In this document: positions 15,241-15,380 of the stretch, one piece after another | Numbering within the stretch: the stretch's first letter is position 1 | Layout of the letters: each line of letters opens with the position of its first letter | Source of the DNA: JBFILW01 sp041612005 | Lineage (GTDB): Bacteria > Gemmatimonadota > Gemmatimonadetes > Palauibacterales > Palauibacteraceae | Assembly: GCA_041612005.1 (NCBI GenBank) | Contig: JBFILW010000052.1 | Span: forward strand, 1-15,380 | DNA length: 15,380 bases | Direction: 5' to 3' | Translations under genes and position numbers: made by a program | The notes under the pieces: model-generated | Databases searched by the model: none | What the model was told of the DNA's origin: nothing | What the model saw: only the letters and a program-made list of their open reading frames with translations

Positions 15241-15380
15241 GTGACAAGTTACCGAGCGCGAGACGCCGCACAAGCACCCCGTCCGGGCCATCCGGCCGCC
15301 TCGGGTCGGGGCGCCCTTATCGCCGCGTTCGCCGCCGTGTACGTCTTCTGGGGATCCACCTATCTGGCGATTCGCTTCAC
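15241..15380 (+). CDS. EamA/DMT-family transporter, N-terminal fragment (runs off the window)
   Basis: The + strand from GTG 15241 stays open to the window end. It encodes about 46 residues: a polar, arginine-rich lead and then a first transmembrane helix, ALIAAFAAVYVFWGSTYLAIRF. The FWGSTYLAIR signature is the classic start of EamA (drug/metabolite transporter superfamily, YedA/RhaT-like) proteins, which export small metabolites across the inner membrane. The start is chosen as the codon giving a typical short N-terminal lead; no clear ribosome site is seen. It is divergent from sucA, whose start lies 65 bases away, so the two probably have back-to-back promoters in that gap. The remaining helices are outside the window. 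Confidence 0.75.
   Translation, partial: MTSYRARDAAQAPRPGHPAASGRGALIAAFAAVYVFWGSTYLAIRF

Overview
This is a high-GC bacterial chromosomal window carrying a complete alternative complex III (ACIII) respiratory gene set, actABCDEF, at about 3473-11014 on the + strand. Its flanks are housekeeping and cell-surface genes. I favour Gemmatimonadota or a neighbouring FCB-type phylum. The reasons are the high GC, signal peptides ending in A/G-Q-E (LAGQE, LGAQE), a Wzi-like outer-membrane protein, and ACIII in place of a bc1 complex. This is inference; no marker gene in the window fixes the phylum.

Layout. On the left, two tRNA genes lie on the - strand: tRNA-Val(GAC), then tRNA-Asp(GTC). Upstream of them is a DegT/StrS-family sugar aminotransferase (-, 291-1472) with a convincing intrinsic terminator behind it. 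It is divergent from a secreted, probably Wzi-like outer-membrane beta-barrel protein (+, ends 3360). The two are adjacent and both suggest surface polysaccharide work. The barrel gene has no good canonical start codon next to its signal peptide.

The ACIII operon follows: pentaheme cytochrome ActA, iron-sulfur/molybdopterin-fold ActB with a Tat signal, NrfD-like quinol-site subunit ActC, two-helix ActD (DUF3341), monoheme lipoprotein cytochrome ActE, and NrfD-like ActF. Gaps are tiny or the genes overlap, so it reads as one transcription unit. Together the products oxidise menaquinol in the membrane and pass electrons through ActB iron-sulfur clusters and ActA/ActE hemes to a periplasmic acceptor or an oxidase. 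No actG and no terminal oxidase genes follow.

A secreted protein (+, 11115-12278) of no immediately familiar family comes 100 bp after actF. On reading, its His/Met pattern matches the two copper sites of peptidylglycine alpha-hydroxylating / dopamine beta-monooxygenases (PHM/DBM) in both order and spacing, and it has a His/Met-rich acidic tail. I consider it the most interesting item in the window. Convergent to it, 17 bp away, is a complete 2-oxoglutarate dehydrogenase E1 gene (sucA/kgd type, -, 12296-15175). Divergent from sucA, the window ends inside the start of an EamA/DMT-family transporter (+, from about 15241).

No CRISPR array, insertion sequence, phage gene or attachment site was seen. 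No gene-free stretch exceeds 300 bases; the longest is the divergent region between the aminotransferase and the barrel gene, at most about 240 bp.
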